A DNA stretch of 41,939 bases, from the NCBI GenBank assembly GCA_964504595.1, contig CAZDEE010000013.1:1-41939 (forward strand), written 5' to 3'. A program made the position numbers and the translations under genes. Below are positions 14,877-22,774 of the stretch, piece by piece. The notes under the pieces are model-generated. The model was not told where the DNA came from. It made no database searches and worked only from the letters and a program-made list of their open reading frames with translations. Position 1 is the stretch's first letter; each line of letters opens with the position of its first letter. Origin of the DNA: CAG-826 sp964504595. Lineage in GTDB: Bacteria; Bacillota_I; Bacilli_A; RFN20; CAG-826.

Positions 14877-16967
14877 ATGAAACTTGTTATTGTTGAGTCG
14901 CCGGCTAAGTGCCACACTATTGGAAGATATTTAGGATCGGATTATAAGGTTATGGCCTCTTATGGGCATATTCGCGATTTAGCAACTACTGGCAAAGGTG
15001 GATTAGGTGTTGATATTGAACATGGGTTTGCTCCTCATTATATAGAAGATAAAACGAAGAAAAAAATTATTAATGATTTAGAAAAAGAAGCTCGTAAAGC
15101 TAGTGAAGTTATCCTTGCAACCGACCCGGATCGAGAAGGAGAGGCAATTGCGTGGCATCTTGCGGAGATTTTACATCTTCCTATTGAAACTACTAAGCGT
15201 TTAGAATTTCATGAGATAACTCGCTCCGCGATTAAAGAAGCTTTGGATAATCCACGTACTATTAATATGGATTTAGTTGAATCGCAAGAATGTCGTCGTA
15301 TTTTAGATCGCATCATGGGATTTAAACTTACTGGTTTATTGAAAAAGAAAATTAAAACTGAATCTGCTGGAAGAGTTCAATCTGCCGCTTTAAAATTGAT
15401 TGTTGATCATGAAAAAAAGATTGAGGAATTTATTCCTGAAGAATATTGGACAATTCAATCGAAAATTAGAGTTAATAAAAAAGAATTAACTTTAACTTTG
15501 GAATTGGTTGATGGTCAAAAAGTTAAGATTAACAATGAAAAAGAAGCAGAAGAAATTTTCTTAAGAATTCCTGAATCATTAAAAGTTACAAAAATTCAAA
15601 AGAAAATTAAAAAAAGAGAACCTCGCTCTGCATTTACAACCTCAACTTTACAACAAGAAGCTTTTAATAAGTTCCGTTTTTCTACAAAGAAAACCGCGCT
15701 TATCGCACAAAAACTTTATGAAGGTATAAATGTTGGAACAGAAACGACAGGTTTGATTACATACATTAGAACAGATTCTACTCGTTTAGCCCCTCAATTC
15801 ATTGATAAGGCAAGAAATTATATTAGTGAGACATTCGGTCCTTCATATGTTGGAAAAGTCCATACAGATAAGAAAAAAGGCCAAATTCAAGATGCTCACG
15901 AAGCAATTCGTCCAACATCGACAAGAAGAACACCAGAAAGTATCAAACAATATTTATCTAAAGATGAATATAATTTGTACACTATTATTTATAATCGCGC
16001 TATGGCATCGTTGATGAGTCCTTTTGAATACGAAACAACAACAGTTTATCTTGAAGGAAATGGCTTAACTTTTAAAGTTGAGGGCGATAATACTTTATTT
16101 GATGGTTACGAAAAGCTTTATCAAAATGCCGAAGAAGAAAAAGAAAAAAAGAATCTTCCTTCAATGGAGGAAAATGCGACATATAAAGTTAAAGAATCAA
16201 TTAAAGAACAACATTTTACGAAAGCTCCATCTCGTTATAGTGAAGCAAAATTAGTTAAAACAATGGAAGAATTAGGCATTGGCCGTCCTTCAACATATGC
16301 TTCAACAATAGGTATTTTACAAAAGAGAAAATACGTTGTTGTTGAACAAGGTGCTCTAGTACCAACTCGTGAAGGAAAGATTACTGCAGATTATCTAGAT
16401 ACTTTCTTTTTAAGAATCATTAACACTACCTTTACGGCAGAAATGGAAGAAAGATTAGATAATGTTATGAAGCATGAAGAGAGCAGATTAAATTTATTAA
16501 CAACATTCTATGATTTTTTCTTACCGATTTTTGATAAAGCGGTTGATGGACAATATGAAATTCCTATTCCTGAAGAAACATTTGGAGAGTGTCCAGAATG
16601 TGGAAAGCCTTTAGTTAAAAAGACAGGAACATATGGTGAGTTTATTGCGTGTAGTAATTATCCGCATTGCAAATATAAAGTTGTTGAAAAGAAAGAAGCG
16701 CCAGTTCCAACAGGAGAAGTATGTCCAAAATGTGGGCATCCTATGGTTTATCGGAAAAATAAAAAAGGTGAACAATTTGAAGCATGTAGTAACTATCCAC
16801 ATTGCAAATACATTAAAGGAACTAAAATCGAAGAAGAGAAGATTCTTGGAGTTTGTCCTGATTGTGGAGGTAACTTAATTCTTAAAAAAGGTGTAAGAGG
16901 ACGAAGTGCTTTCATTGGATGTTCAAATTATCCAAAATGTAAACATATTGAAAAATATAAAGGTTAG
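14877..16967 (+). CDS. topA: DNA topoisomerase I
   Basis: It relaxes negative supercoils. The 696 residues start with the TOPRIM domain (KLVIVESPAKCHTIGRYLG, catalytic E6). YGHIRDLATTGKGGLGVDI follows, and ATDPDREGEAIAWHLAE near residue 81 holds the acidic metal site. The signature ESQECRRILDRIMGFKLT is near 140, and the active tyrosine is in GLITYIRTDSTRL near 296. Three C4 zinc ribbons end the protein: CPECGKP (about 572), CPKCGHP (about 616) and CPDCGGN (about 660), each closed by CSNYPxCK. The length is normal for Bacillota. Confidence 0.98.
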   Translation: MKLVIVESPAKCHTIGRYLGSDYKVMASYGHIRDLATTGKGGLGVDIEHGFAPHYIEDKTKKKIINDLEKEARKASEVILATDPDREGEAIAWHLAEILHLPIETTKRLEFHEITRSAIKEALDNPRTINMDLVESQECRRILDRIMGFKLTGLLKKKIKTESAGRVQSAALKLIVDHEKKIEEFIPEEYWTIQSKIRVNKKELTLTLELVDGQKVKINNEKEAEEIFLRIPESLKVTKIQKKIKKREPRSAFTTSTLQQEAFNKFRFSTKKTALIAQKLYEGINVGTETTGLITYIRTDSTRLAPQFIDKARNYISETFGPSYVGKVHTDKKKGQIQDAHEAIRPTSTRRTPESIKQYLSKDEYNLYTIIYNRAMASLMSPFEYETTTVYLEGNGLTFKVEGDNTLFDGYEKLYQNAEEEKEKKNLPSMEENATYKVKESIKEQHFTKAPSRYSEAKLVKTMEELGIGRPSTYASTIGILQKRKYVVVEQGALVPTREGKITADYLDTFFLRIINTTFTAEMEERLDNVMKHEESRLNLLTTFYDFFLPIFDKAVDGQYEIPIPEETFGECPECGKPLVKKTGTYGEFIACSNYPHCKYKVVEKKEAPVPTGEVCPKCGHPMVYRKNKKGEQFEACSNYPHCKYIKGTKIEEEKILGVCPDCGGNLILKKGVRGRSAFIGCSNYPKCKHIEKYKG

Positions 16968-16990
16968 ACGGGTCTTTGACCCGTTTTATG
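16968..16990 (+). terminator. rho-independent terminator after topA
   Basis: ACGGGTC and GACCCGT pair perfectly around TTT, followed by a short T-rich tail, starting at the base after the topA stop. The tail runs into the trmFO -10 element. Confidence 0.85.
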
Positions 16991-16997
16991 TTATAAT
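16989..16997 (+). promoter_or_regulatory. extended -10 promoter of trmFO
   Basis: TGTTATAAT, a perfect extended -10, begins inside the topA terminator tail. No good -35 is seen because the terminator stem fills that place. The expected start is near 17004, about 22 bases before GGAGGTGA. Confidence 0.6.
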
Positions 16998-17025
16998 TGG
17001 AAAAATACTTTTTAGTTATTTGAAT

Positions 17026-17053
17026 GGAGGTGAAGTCGAGAATTAATCTCGAT
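17026..17053 (+). promoter_or_regulatory. strong ribosome binding site and spacer hairpin before trmFO
   Basis: GGAGGTGA (17026-17033) is followed by TCGAGA (17036-17041), loop ATTAA, TCTCGA (17047-17052), then the start ATG at 17060. The Shine-Dalgarno is 26 bases from the ATG in sequence but about 9 if the hairpin folds. The in-frame ATG at 17024 lies on the Shine-Dalgarno itself and has none upstream. Confidence 0.6.
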
Positions 17054-17059
17054 ATAAAG

Positions 17060-18343
17060 ATGAAAACTATTCATGTTATAGGTGCTGGTTTAGCGGGATC
17101 TGAAGCGGCATACTACTTAGCTAATCATGGCTTTAATGTGTGCTTATATGAAATGCGCCCTTCAAAAATGACTCCTGCACATCATACTGGAAATTTTGGT
17201 GAGCTAGTCTGCTCAAATTCATTAAAGTCATTTCGTTTAGAAAATGCGTGTGGATTATTAAAAGAAGAAATTAAGACTATGGGGTCATTAATTATGGAAG
17301 CGGCTTTAATTTCTAAAGTTCCATCTGGGCAAGCACTTTCTGTTGACCGTGATATTTTTAGTGCGGAAATTACTTCAAGAATTAAAAATCATCCAAATAT
17401 AAAAGTTATCGAACAAGAAGTTACTTCTATTCCTGAAGATGGTTATGTTATTGTGGCTACAGGTCCATTAACAAGCGATGAATTAAGTGTAAAAATAAAG
17501 AAAATAATTGGTGCAGAAACCCTGCATTTCTTTGATGCATGTTCACCAATAGTTGAAAAAGATAGTATAGATTTTACAAAAGCTTATTATAAATCACGTT
17601 ATGAAGAAGGCGATAATTCTTATATTAATTGTGCGATGAATAAAGAAGAATATGAGTTGTTTTATAAAGAACTTATTTCCGCTCAAATGGTTCCATTACA
17701 TGACTTTGATGGTCATTATTTTGAAGCATGTATGCCTGTTGAAGCTCTTGCAAAAAGAGGGGAAAAAACCCTTCGATATGGACCTTTAAAACCTATGGGA
17801 CTTAGAAGAACACCAGAAGATCGTCCATACGCGGTTGTTCAATTAAGACAAGATAATGTTTCTGCAAGTTTATATAACATTGTAGGATTTCAAACAAATC
17901 TTACTTATGGTGAGCAAAAAAGAGTTTTTTCTTTAATCCCAGGATTGGAAAATGCAAAATTTGTTAGATATGGATTAATGCATAGAAATACTTATTTGTG
18001 CGCACCAAGTTGCTTAAATGAAAATTTGTCTTTAAAACAAGACTCTAGAATTTTTATTGCTGGACAATTAAGTGGCGTCGAAGGATATGTTGAAAGTGCT
18101 GCGACCGGTTTATTAGCGGCTATATATGTCTCAATGATTGCTAATGATAAGAAAATAAAATACATTCCTAAAGAGACTATTCTTGGTGCATTAGTGTTTT
18201 ATATTACTCATGCAGAAGCAAAGCATTTTTCTCCAATGAATGCAAACTTTGGAATTATGAATGGTGTTACTAAAAATCGTGAAGAAGTTGCAAATAGATC
18301 TTTGAATGCTTTAAAAGAATGGTGGGAGCATTTGTATGACTGA
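17060..18343 (+). CDS. trmFO: methylenetetrahydrofolate-tRNA-(uracil-5-)-methyltransferase TrmFO
   Basis: TrmFO makes m5U54 in the tRNA T-loop, with methylene-THF as carbon donor and FAD as cofactor. From ATG 17060 it has 427 residues. The FAD dinucleotide fold IHVIGAGLAGSEAAYYLA comes first, with LYEMRPSKMTPAHHTG and LVCSNSLKSFRLENA. DGHYFEACMPVEALAKRG, with the reactive Cys of the family, follows, then GPLKPMGLRRTPEDRPYAVV. IFIAGQLSGVEGYVESAATG near the end binds FAD. The start at 17060 gives the family N-terminus. The next gene, xerC, overlaps by 8 bases. Confidence 0.96.
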   Translation: MKTIHVIGAGLAGSEAAYYLANHGFNVCLYEMRPSKMTPAHHTGNFGELVCSNSLKSFRLENACGLLKEEIKTMGSLIMEAALISKVPSGQALSVDRDIFSAEITSRIKNHPNIKVIEQEVTSIPEDGYVIVATGPLTSDELSVKIKKIIGAETLHFFDACSPIVEKDSIDFTKAYYKSRYEEGDNSYINCAMNKEEYELFYKELISAQMVPLHDFDGHYFEACMPVEALAKRGEKTLRYGPLKPMGLRRTPEDRPYAVVQLRQDNVSASLYNIVGFQTNLTYGEQKRVFSLIPGLENAKFVRYGLMHRNTYLCAPSCLNENLSLKQDSRIFIAGQLSGVEGYVESAATGLLAAIYVSMIANDKKIKYIPKETILGALVFYITHAEAKHFSPMNANFGIMNGVTKNREEVANRSLNALKEWWEHLYD

Positions 18344-19259
18344 GTTAACAGAAATGTTTTCATCATACCTAAGTGTAGAGAGAAATTATTCTACTCATAC
18401 GGTGGATTCTTATTGCCGCGATGTTGAAAAGTTTTTATCTTTTGTTAACGACTATGAAAAAGATGTACTTAATATAACAAGTGTAGATATTCGCGATTAT
18501 TTAACTCTTGAAATGATGCATGGAATTTCTAAAAGAACGATAAAAAGAGAACTTAGTTCATTAAGACATTTTTATGAATATTTATTAAGCAAAGAGTTTG
18601 TAAAATTTAATCCATTTTTATCGATTACATCACCTAAAACAGATAAACGACTGCCTGAATTTCTTTACTATGAAGAAATTGAAAAATTATTGTCAACAAA
18701 TGCTTTAAGAGAAGATCTGTTAATGGTGAGAGATCAAGCAATATTAGAATTGCTTTATGCTTCTGGAATGAGAGCTTTTGAGTTATGCTCACTTAAAACA
18801 TCAAATATTGATTTTAAAAGTAGAACTTTAAGAATACTTGGTAAAGGAAACAAGGAACGTATAATTCCATTTTCGATAACCGCTAAAGAGGCTATGCAAA
18901 AGTATCAAAAAGAACTTCGACCGACTCTTTTAATGAAAAACAAAGAGAATTTTTTGCCTGAAGAATTCTTTTTAAATAATTCAGGATATAAGTTAACGAC
19001 TAGAGGATTGGAATACATACTAACTACAATTGAGAAAAAAACAGGTGTATATCTTTCTTTGCATCCGCATAAGCTTAGACATACATTCGCTACTCATTTA
19101 CTAGATAATGGGGCGGATTTACGTGTTATTCAAGAGCTTATGGGACATGCATCTTTATCATCGACACAAGTTTATACACATGTTAGTATGGAAAGAATGC
19201 AAAAGACATATTTTAATGCCCATCCTAGAGCAATTCGTAAAGATGATGATGAAAAGTAA
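18336..19259 (+). CDS. xerC: tyrosine recombinase XerC (CodV-like)
   Basis: XerC-type recombinases resolve chromosome dimers at dif together with a partner. The 307 residues have the SAM-like N-terminal domain (1-95) and the catalytic domain. The motifs are R146 in ASGMRAFELCSL, the lysine in GKGNKERIIP, H245 and R248 in HPHKLRHTFATHLL, H271 in LMGHASLSSTQ and the nucleophile Tyr in QVYTHVS (about 280). All catalytic residues are present. The trmFO-xerC order is that of Bacillus trmFO-codV; clpQ, clpY and codY, which follow there, are absent, and rpsB comes next. The call XerC rather than XerD rests on this neighbourhood. Confidence 0.9.
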   Translation: MTELTEMFSSYLSVERNYSTHTVDSYCRDVEKFLSFVNDYEKDVLNITSVDIRDYLTLEMMHGISKRTIKRELSSLRHFYEYLLSKEFVKFNPFLSITSPKTDKRLPEFLYYEEIEKLLSTNALREDLLMVRDQAILELLYASGMRAFELCSLKTSNIDFKSRTLRILGKGNKERIIPFSITAKEAMQKYQKELRPTLLMKNKENFLPEEFFLNNSGYKLTTRGLEYILTTIEKKTGVYLSLHPHKLRHTFATHLLDNGADLRVIQELMGHASLSSTQVYTHVSMERMQKTYFNAHPRAIRKDDDEK

Positions 19260-19319
19260 ACTAGTAAGATAACTTTTAGATAAAAAGCAAATTAAAAAAA
19301 GACAAATATATAATATTTG

Positions 19320-19348
19320 TTGCAAAAGCAACTTAAGTTTGTTAATAT
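19320..19348 (+). promoter_or_regulatory. probable promoter of rpsB-tsf
   Basis: TTGCAA (19320-19325), 17 bases, TAATAT (19343-19348). The -35 lies inside a small palindrome GTTGCAAAAGCAAC (19319-19332). The expected start near 19355 gives a leader of about 126 bases. Confidence 0.55.
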
Positions 19349-19354
19349 TATGTA

Positions 19355-19480
19355 GATTTGCGAAAAAGCAAAGACAACACACATCGTGGATTCATTGGTC
19401 TAGTCTCATGCACAAGGGTGCCTATATGAGGATCGTGTTCGAAGCGATGGAGGTTAAAAACGAAAAAGGAGGATGTTCTC
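19355..19480 (+). ncRNA. candidate structured 5' leader of rpsB-tsf
   Basis: The central hairpin pairs CTCAT (19405-19409) and GCAC (19410-19413) with GTGC (19418-19421) and ATGAG (19426-19430), leaving CTAT unpaired. CGAT at 19445-19448, next to the first purine-rich stretch before rpsB, can pair either with ATCG at 19383-19386 or with ATCG at 19432-19435. So two exclusive folds exist. Autoregulation of rpsB by S2 is known in other bacteria; I do not recognise this as a named family. A further small stem TTTGC/GCAAA lies at 19358-19373. Confidence 0.45.
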
Positions 19481-20476
19481 ATGAGTGAAGAACTAGAAAC
19501 TGTAGTTACTGAAGAAGTAACTTCTGACAACAGTGTCATGGAAACTGTTATGCATGATCCAAACGATCCTGTAATTACCATGAAAAAATTATTAGAAGCC
19601 GGCGTCCATTTTGGCCATCAAACGAGAAGATGGAATCCAAAGATGGGAAAATACATTTACGGCGCCCGTAATGGAGTCTATATTATTGACTTACAAAAGA
19701 CCGCAGCTATGATTGAAGTTGCTTATAAAGCTTTAAAAGAAATCGTTGACAATGGTGGTAAAGTTCTTTTTGTTGGAACAAAGAAACAATGTCAAGATGC
19801 AGTTAGAGAAGAAGCACTTCGTTCAGGTTCATTCTATATTACCGCTCGTTGGTTAGGCGGAACATTAACCAACTTCAAGACAATTCAAAATCGTATTCGT
19901 TACTTAAAGAACTTAGAAAAGATGGAAGAAGAAGGAGAATTCGACGCTCTTCCAAAGAAAGAAGTTGCTTTATTACGTAAAGAAAAAGAAAAATTAACTC
20001 GTAACTTAGAAGGTATTAAGGAAATGAGAAAAATTCCTAATGCAGTATTTGTTATTGATCCACGCATTGAACATAATGCAGTTGCAGAAGCTCGTAAATT
20101 AGGAATTCCAGTGTTTGGTATTGTTGATACTAACTGTGACCCAGATGAAGTCGATTATGCAATTCCAGCAAACGATGATGCGATTCGTTCAGTTCGTTTA
20201 ATTTTAGCTGTTATGGCTGACGCAGTTGTTGAATCTAAAGGTGGACAAACAATTGTTGCTTATACCAAAGATGAAGAAGGCGGAGAAGTTACTATGACTG
20301 ACGCTATTCAAGCTGCTGATAAAGCAGATGCTGAAAAAAGAGCTGCTGCTCAAAAAGAAAGAGAAGAAAGAGAAGGAGAAAGACGCGCAAGACGTCCAAG
20401 AAAACCTTTAAATAAAGGCGAAAAAACTGAAACTACTGGTGGAGAAACAACAGTAGCAGCAGAAATAAAGGAGTAA
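19481..20476 (+). CDS. rpsB: 30S ribosomal protein S2, with terminal extensions
   Basis: S2 binds the 30S near the mRNA exit side. At 331 residues it is much longer than the usual 235-260. The core starts near residue 34 (KKLLEAGVHFGHQTRRWNPK) and holds NGVYIIDLQKT, ARWLGGTLTNFKTI and GIPVFGIVDTNCDPDEVDY. It is preceded by an acidic extension (about 1-33) and followed by a charged tail (about 260-331) rich in Glu, Arg and Lys, such as KEREEREGERRARRPRK. The start is set by AAAGGAGG, which is the best ribosome binding site in the region. tsf follows after 5 bases, the universal pair. Confidence 0.97.
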   Translation: MSEELETVVTEEVTSDNSVMETVMHDPNDPVITMKKLLEAGVHFGHQTRRWNPKMGKYIYGARNGVYIIDLQKTAAMIEVAYKALKEIVDNGGKVLFVGTKKQCQDAVREEALRSGSFYITARWLGGTLTNFKTIQNRIRYLKNLEKMEEEGEFDALPKKEVALLRKEKEKLTRNLEGIKEMRKIPNAVFVIDPRIEHNAVAEARKLGIPVFGIVDTNCDPDEVDYAIPANDDAIRSVRLILAVMADAVVESKGGQTIVAYTKDEEGGEVTMTDAIQAADKADAEKRAAAQKEREEREGERRARRPRKPLNKGEKTETTGGETTVAAEIKE

Positions 20477-20481
20477 GAATT

Positions 20482-21363
20482 ATGGCCGCACCTACAATGA
20501 TTGAAGCTATCAAAATTTTAAGAGAACGTACCGGAGCAGGTATGATGGATTGTAAGAAAGCATTAGAAGCAACTGAATTAGACATCAATAAAGCTTGTGA
20601 CTGGTTAAGAGAAAAAGGTATTGCTAAAGCTGCTAAAAAGGCTGCAACACGTATTGCTGCAGAAGGTTTAACATTTGTTAAAGTTAGCGCTGATGGAAAT
20701 AATGCTGTTATTTTAGAAGTTAACTGTGAAACAGATTTCGTTGCTAAGGGAGATGCTTTTAAAGAATTAGTGGCTCAAGTTGCGGATGTTTTACTTGAAA
20801 AACAACCAAAATGCATTAACTGTGCAAAAGAAATGACTGCAGATTTATTTACTGATGCCGCTGTTAAAATTGGTGAAAAGATTGATTTCCGTCGTTTTGA
20901 AATTATACATAAAGAAGAAGGACAATCCTTTGGTTACTACATTCATATGGGTGGTAAAGTTTCTGCAATCGTTTTACTTGGACAAGATAATCCAGAAGTT
21001 GCAAAAGATTTATCAATCCATGTTGCTGCAAATAAAGCTCTTTATTTATCCAAAGCAGATATTCCTGCAGAAGAATTAGCACGTGAAACAGCTGTTCAAA
21101 TGGAAATTGTTAAAAATGATCCAAAACTTGCTGGTAAACCAGAAGCTGCACTTGCAAAAATTGTTGAAGGAAAAGTTAATAAAAATTTTGTTGATTCCGT
21201 TTTATCTGAACAACCATACTTAATGGATGAATCATTAACTGTTGGTAAGTATTTAACACAACACAACTTATCAATCGTTAAGTATGTCCGTTATGGTGTT
21301 GGTGAAGGTATTGAAAAACGTCAAGATAACTTCGTTGAAGAAGTAATGAATCAAGCTAAATAA
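20482..21363 (+). CDS. tsf: translation elongation factor Ts
   Basis: EF-Ts exchanges GDP for GTP on EF-Tu. The 293 residues begin MAAPTMIEAIKILRERTGAG. The signature LRERTGAGMMDCKKALEAT follows, then the conserved EVNCETDFVAKGDAF near 80 and HVAANKALYLS. The C-terminal part ends with LSIVKYVRYGVGEGIEKRQ. The length fits Bacillota EF-Ts. It is the second gene of the rpsB-tsf unit and ends at an intrinsic terminator that separates it from pyrH. Confidence 0.98.
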   Translation: MAAPTMIEAIKILRERTGAGMMDCKKALEATELDINKACDWLREKGIAKAAKKAATRIAAEGLTFVKVSADGNNAVILEVNCETDFVAKGDAFKELVAQVADVLLEKQPKCINCAKEMTADLFTDAAVKIGEKIDFRRFEIIHKEEGQSFGYYIHMGGKVSAIVLLGQDNPEVAKDLSIHVAANKALYLSKADIPAEELARETAVQMEIVKNDPKLAGKPEAALAKIVEGKVNKNFVDSVLSEQPYLMDESLTVGKYLTQHNLSIVKYVRYGVGEGIEKRQDNFVEEVMNQAK

Positions 21364-21389
21364 GAGCACTCTTTTGAGTGTTCTTTTTT
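21364..21389 (+). terminator. rho-independent terminator after tsf
   Basis: GAGCACTC (21364-21371) and GAGTGTTC (21376-21383) form an 8-bp stem with one G-U pair and loop TTTT, followed by six T. It begins at the base after the tsf stop and ends one base before the pyrH ribosome binding site. pyrH must therefore rely on readthrough or a promoter inside tsf. Confidence 0.85.
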
Positions 21390-21403
21390 CAAGGAGGACC
21401 ACT

Positions 21404-22126
21404 ATGATTAAATATAAGCGTGTTCTGCTTAAATTAAGCGGAGAAGCCTTACAAGATAAAAAGAATAATACAATTCTTGATGCTGAGAGATTAAATAATG
21501 TCGCTCATGCAATTAAAGCAATGATTGATGAAAACGTAGAAGTTAGTGTTGTTATCGGTGCTGGTAATATTTGGCGTGGTAAACTTGCCGATACTATTGG
21601 TATTGAAAGAACAACTGCTGATTATATGGGAATGCTTGGAACAATTATTAATTCCTTAGCTCTTCAATCTGCTTTAGAAAATATCGGACTTTCATGTCGA
21701 GTGTTAAGTTCAATTGAAGCTCGAGCGGTTTGTGAACCATATATTCGTCGCCGCGCTATAAGACATTTGGAAAAAGGACGCGTAGTTATTTTTGCAGGAG
21801 GAACTGGTAATCCATTCTTCACAACTGATACTACTGCATCATTACGTGCAATGGAAATAGGTGCAGAAGCGGTATTAATGGCTAAAAATGGTGTTGATGG
21901 AGTTTATACTTCGGATCCTAAAATTGATCCAAATGCTGAATTTATATCCACGATTACATATAAAGAAGTTATTGCAAAAGAATTAAAAGTTATGGATTTG
22001 ACTGCAGTTTCATTATGTATGCAAAGTGGAATTGAAATAGTTGTCTTTGATATGCAAGACACAAATAATTTTAGAAAAGTAGTAACCGGTGAAAATGTCG
22101 GTACTAAAATTGTGAAAGGAGAATAA
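21404..22126 (+). CDS. pyrH: uridylate kinase (UMP kinase)
   Basis: PyrH phosphorylates UMP to UDP as a hexamer of the amino acid kinase fold. The 240 residues contain VLLKLSGEALQDK at the N-terminus, SVVIGAGNIWRG near 50 (often GGGN in the family), and ADYMGMLGTIINSLALQ. The UMP/ATP-site segment AGGTGNPFFTTDTTASLRA is near 133-151. An in-frame start 30 bases upstream lies in the tsf terminator; the ATG at 21404 has AAGGAGG seven bases before it and gives the normal N-terminus. frr follows after 5 bases. Confidence 0.97.
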   Translation: MIKYKRVLLKLSGEALQDKKNNTILDAERLNNVAHAIKAMIDENVEVSVVIGAGNIWRGKLADTIGIERTTADYMGMLGTIINSLALQSALENIGLSCRVLSSIEARAVCEPYIRRRAIRHLEKGRVVIFAGGTGNPFFTTDTTASLRAMEIGAEAVLMAKNGVDGVYTSDPKIDPNAEFISTITYKEVIAKELKVMDLTAVSLCMQSGIEIVVFDMQDTNNFRKVVTGENVGTKIVKGE

Positions 22127-22131
22127 CAATA

Positions 22132-22677
22132 ATGGATGAAATCGTATTTGAATGTCAACTTAAAATGGAAAAGACCGTTGAGTCTTTAAAAAATCAACTT
22201 GTTTCTTTAAGAACAGGAAGGGCTTCTGCTGCAGTTTTAAATAATATTGAAATTGATTATTATGGCTCACCAATGCCAATAAATCAAATTGCATCAATTT
22301 CCTCACCTGAACCACGTCAATTGCTTATTAAGCCTTATGATAAAGGAGATTTAAAAGCAATTATTACCGCGATAAACGCTTCTGATTTAGGTATTAATCC
22401 AATTAACGATGGTACTTCTATTAGATTGATTTTCCCTGCTTTAACAGAAGATAGACGTCGTGAATTATCAAAAGGCGCAAAAAAATACGGAGAAGATGCA
22501 AAAGTTGCTATTCGTAATATTCGTCGTGATTTTATGGATTTAATAAAATCTGATAAAGATGTGCCAGAAGATGAACGTCGTCGCTTAGAAGAAAAAATAC
22601 AAAAAGAAACAGATTCCGCTATAAAAAAAATAGATGAAATTGTTGCAAATAAAGAAAAAGAAATTATGTCGATATAA
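22132..22677 (+). CDS. frr: ribosome recycling factor
   Basis: RRF splits post-termination ribosomes together with EF-G. The 181 residues show KMEKTVESLKNQLVSLRTGR, then ASAAVLNNIEIDYYGSPMPI and EDRRRELSKGAKKYGEDAK, followed by NIRRDFMDLIKSDKDVPEDE and the C-terminal helix EIVANKEKEIMSI. The length is standard (about 185). The ribosome binding site is AAAGGAGAA. It ends at a terminator which overlaps its stop codon. Confidence 0.97.
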   Translation: MDEIVFECQLKMEKTVESLKNQLVSLRTGRASAAVLNNIEIDYYGSPMPINQIASISSPEPRQLLIKPYDKGDLKAIITAINASDLGINPINDGTSIRLIFPALTEDRRRELSKGAKKYGEDAKVAIRNIRRDFMDLIKSDKDVPEDERRRLEEKIQKETDSAIKKIDEIVANKEKEIMSI

Positions 22678-22704
22678 GACCTTATGATTAAGGTCTTTTC
22701 TTTT
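22676..22704 (+). terminator. rho-independent terminator after frr
   Basis: AAGACCTTA (22676-22684) and TAAGGTCTT (22689-22697) form a perfect 9-bp stem with loop TGAT, followed by a T-rich run. The stem uses the last two bases of the frr stop. Confidence 0.9.
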
Positions 22705-22713
22705 ATTTTTTTC

Positions 22714-22756
22714 TTTAGAAATTAGCGCTTATAATGTATAATTAAAATACATTATA
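22714..22756 (+). promoter_or_regulatory. promoter of uppS operon overlapped by a perfect inverted repeat
   Basis: TTTAGA (22714-22719), 17 bases, TATAAT (22737-22742). The perfect inverted repeat TATAATGTAT (22730-22739) / ATACATTATA (22747-22756), with a 7-base spacer, covers the -10 and the start site. It could be a repressor operator or form a hairpin at the 5' end of the transcript. A second TATAAT at 22730-22735 is an alternative -10. Confidence 0.65.
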
Positions 22757-22774
22757 AAGAAAGAGGGATATAGC

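Noticed and set aside
18336..19259. Phage or integron-type integrase
   Set aside because: The tyrosine recombinase sits in the conserved trmFO-codV position and has XerC length, so it is the housekeeping enzyme.
19447..19489. 13-codon upstream ORF overlapping the rpsB start
   Set aside because: It starts at ATG 19447 without a Shine-Dalgarno in front; its purine-rich codons are simply the leader and the rpsB ribosome binding site.
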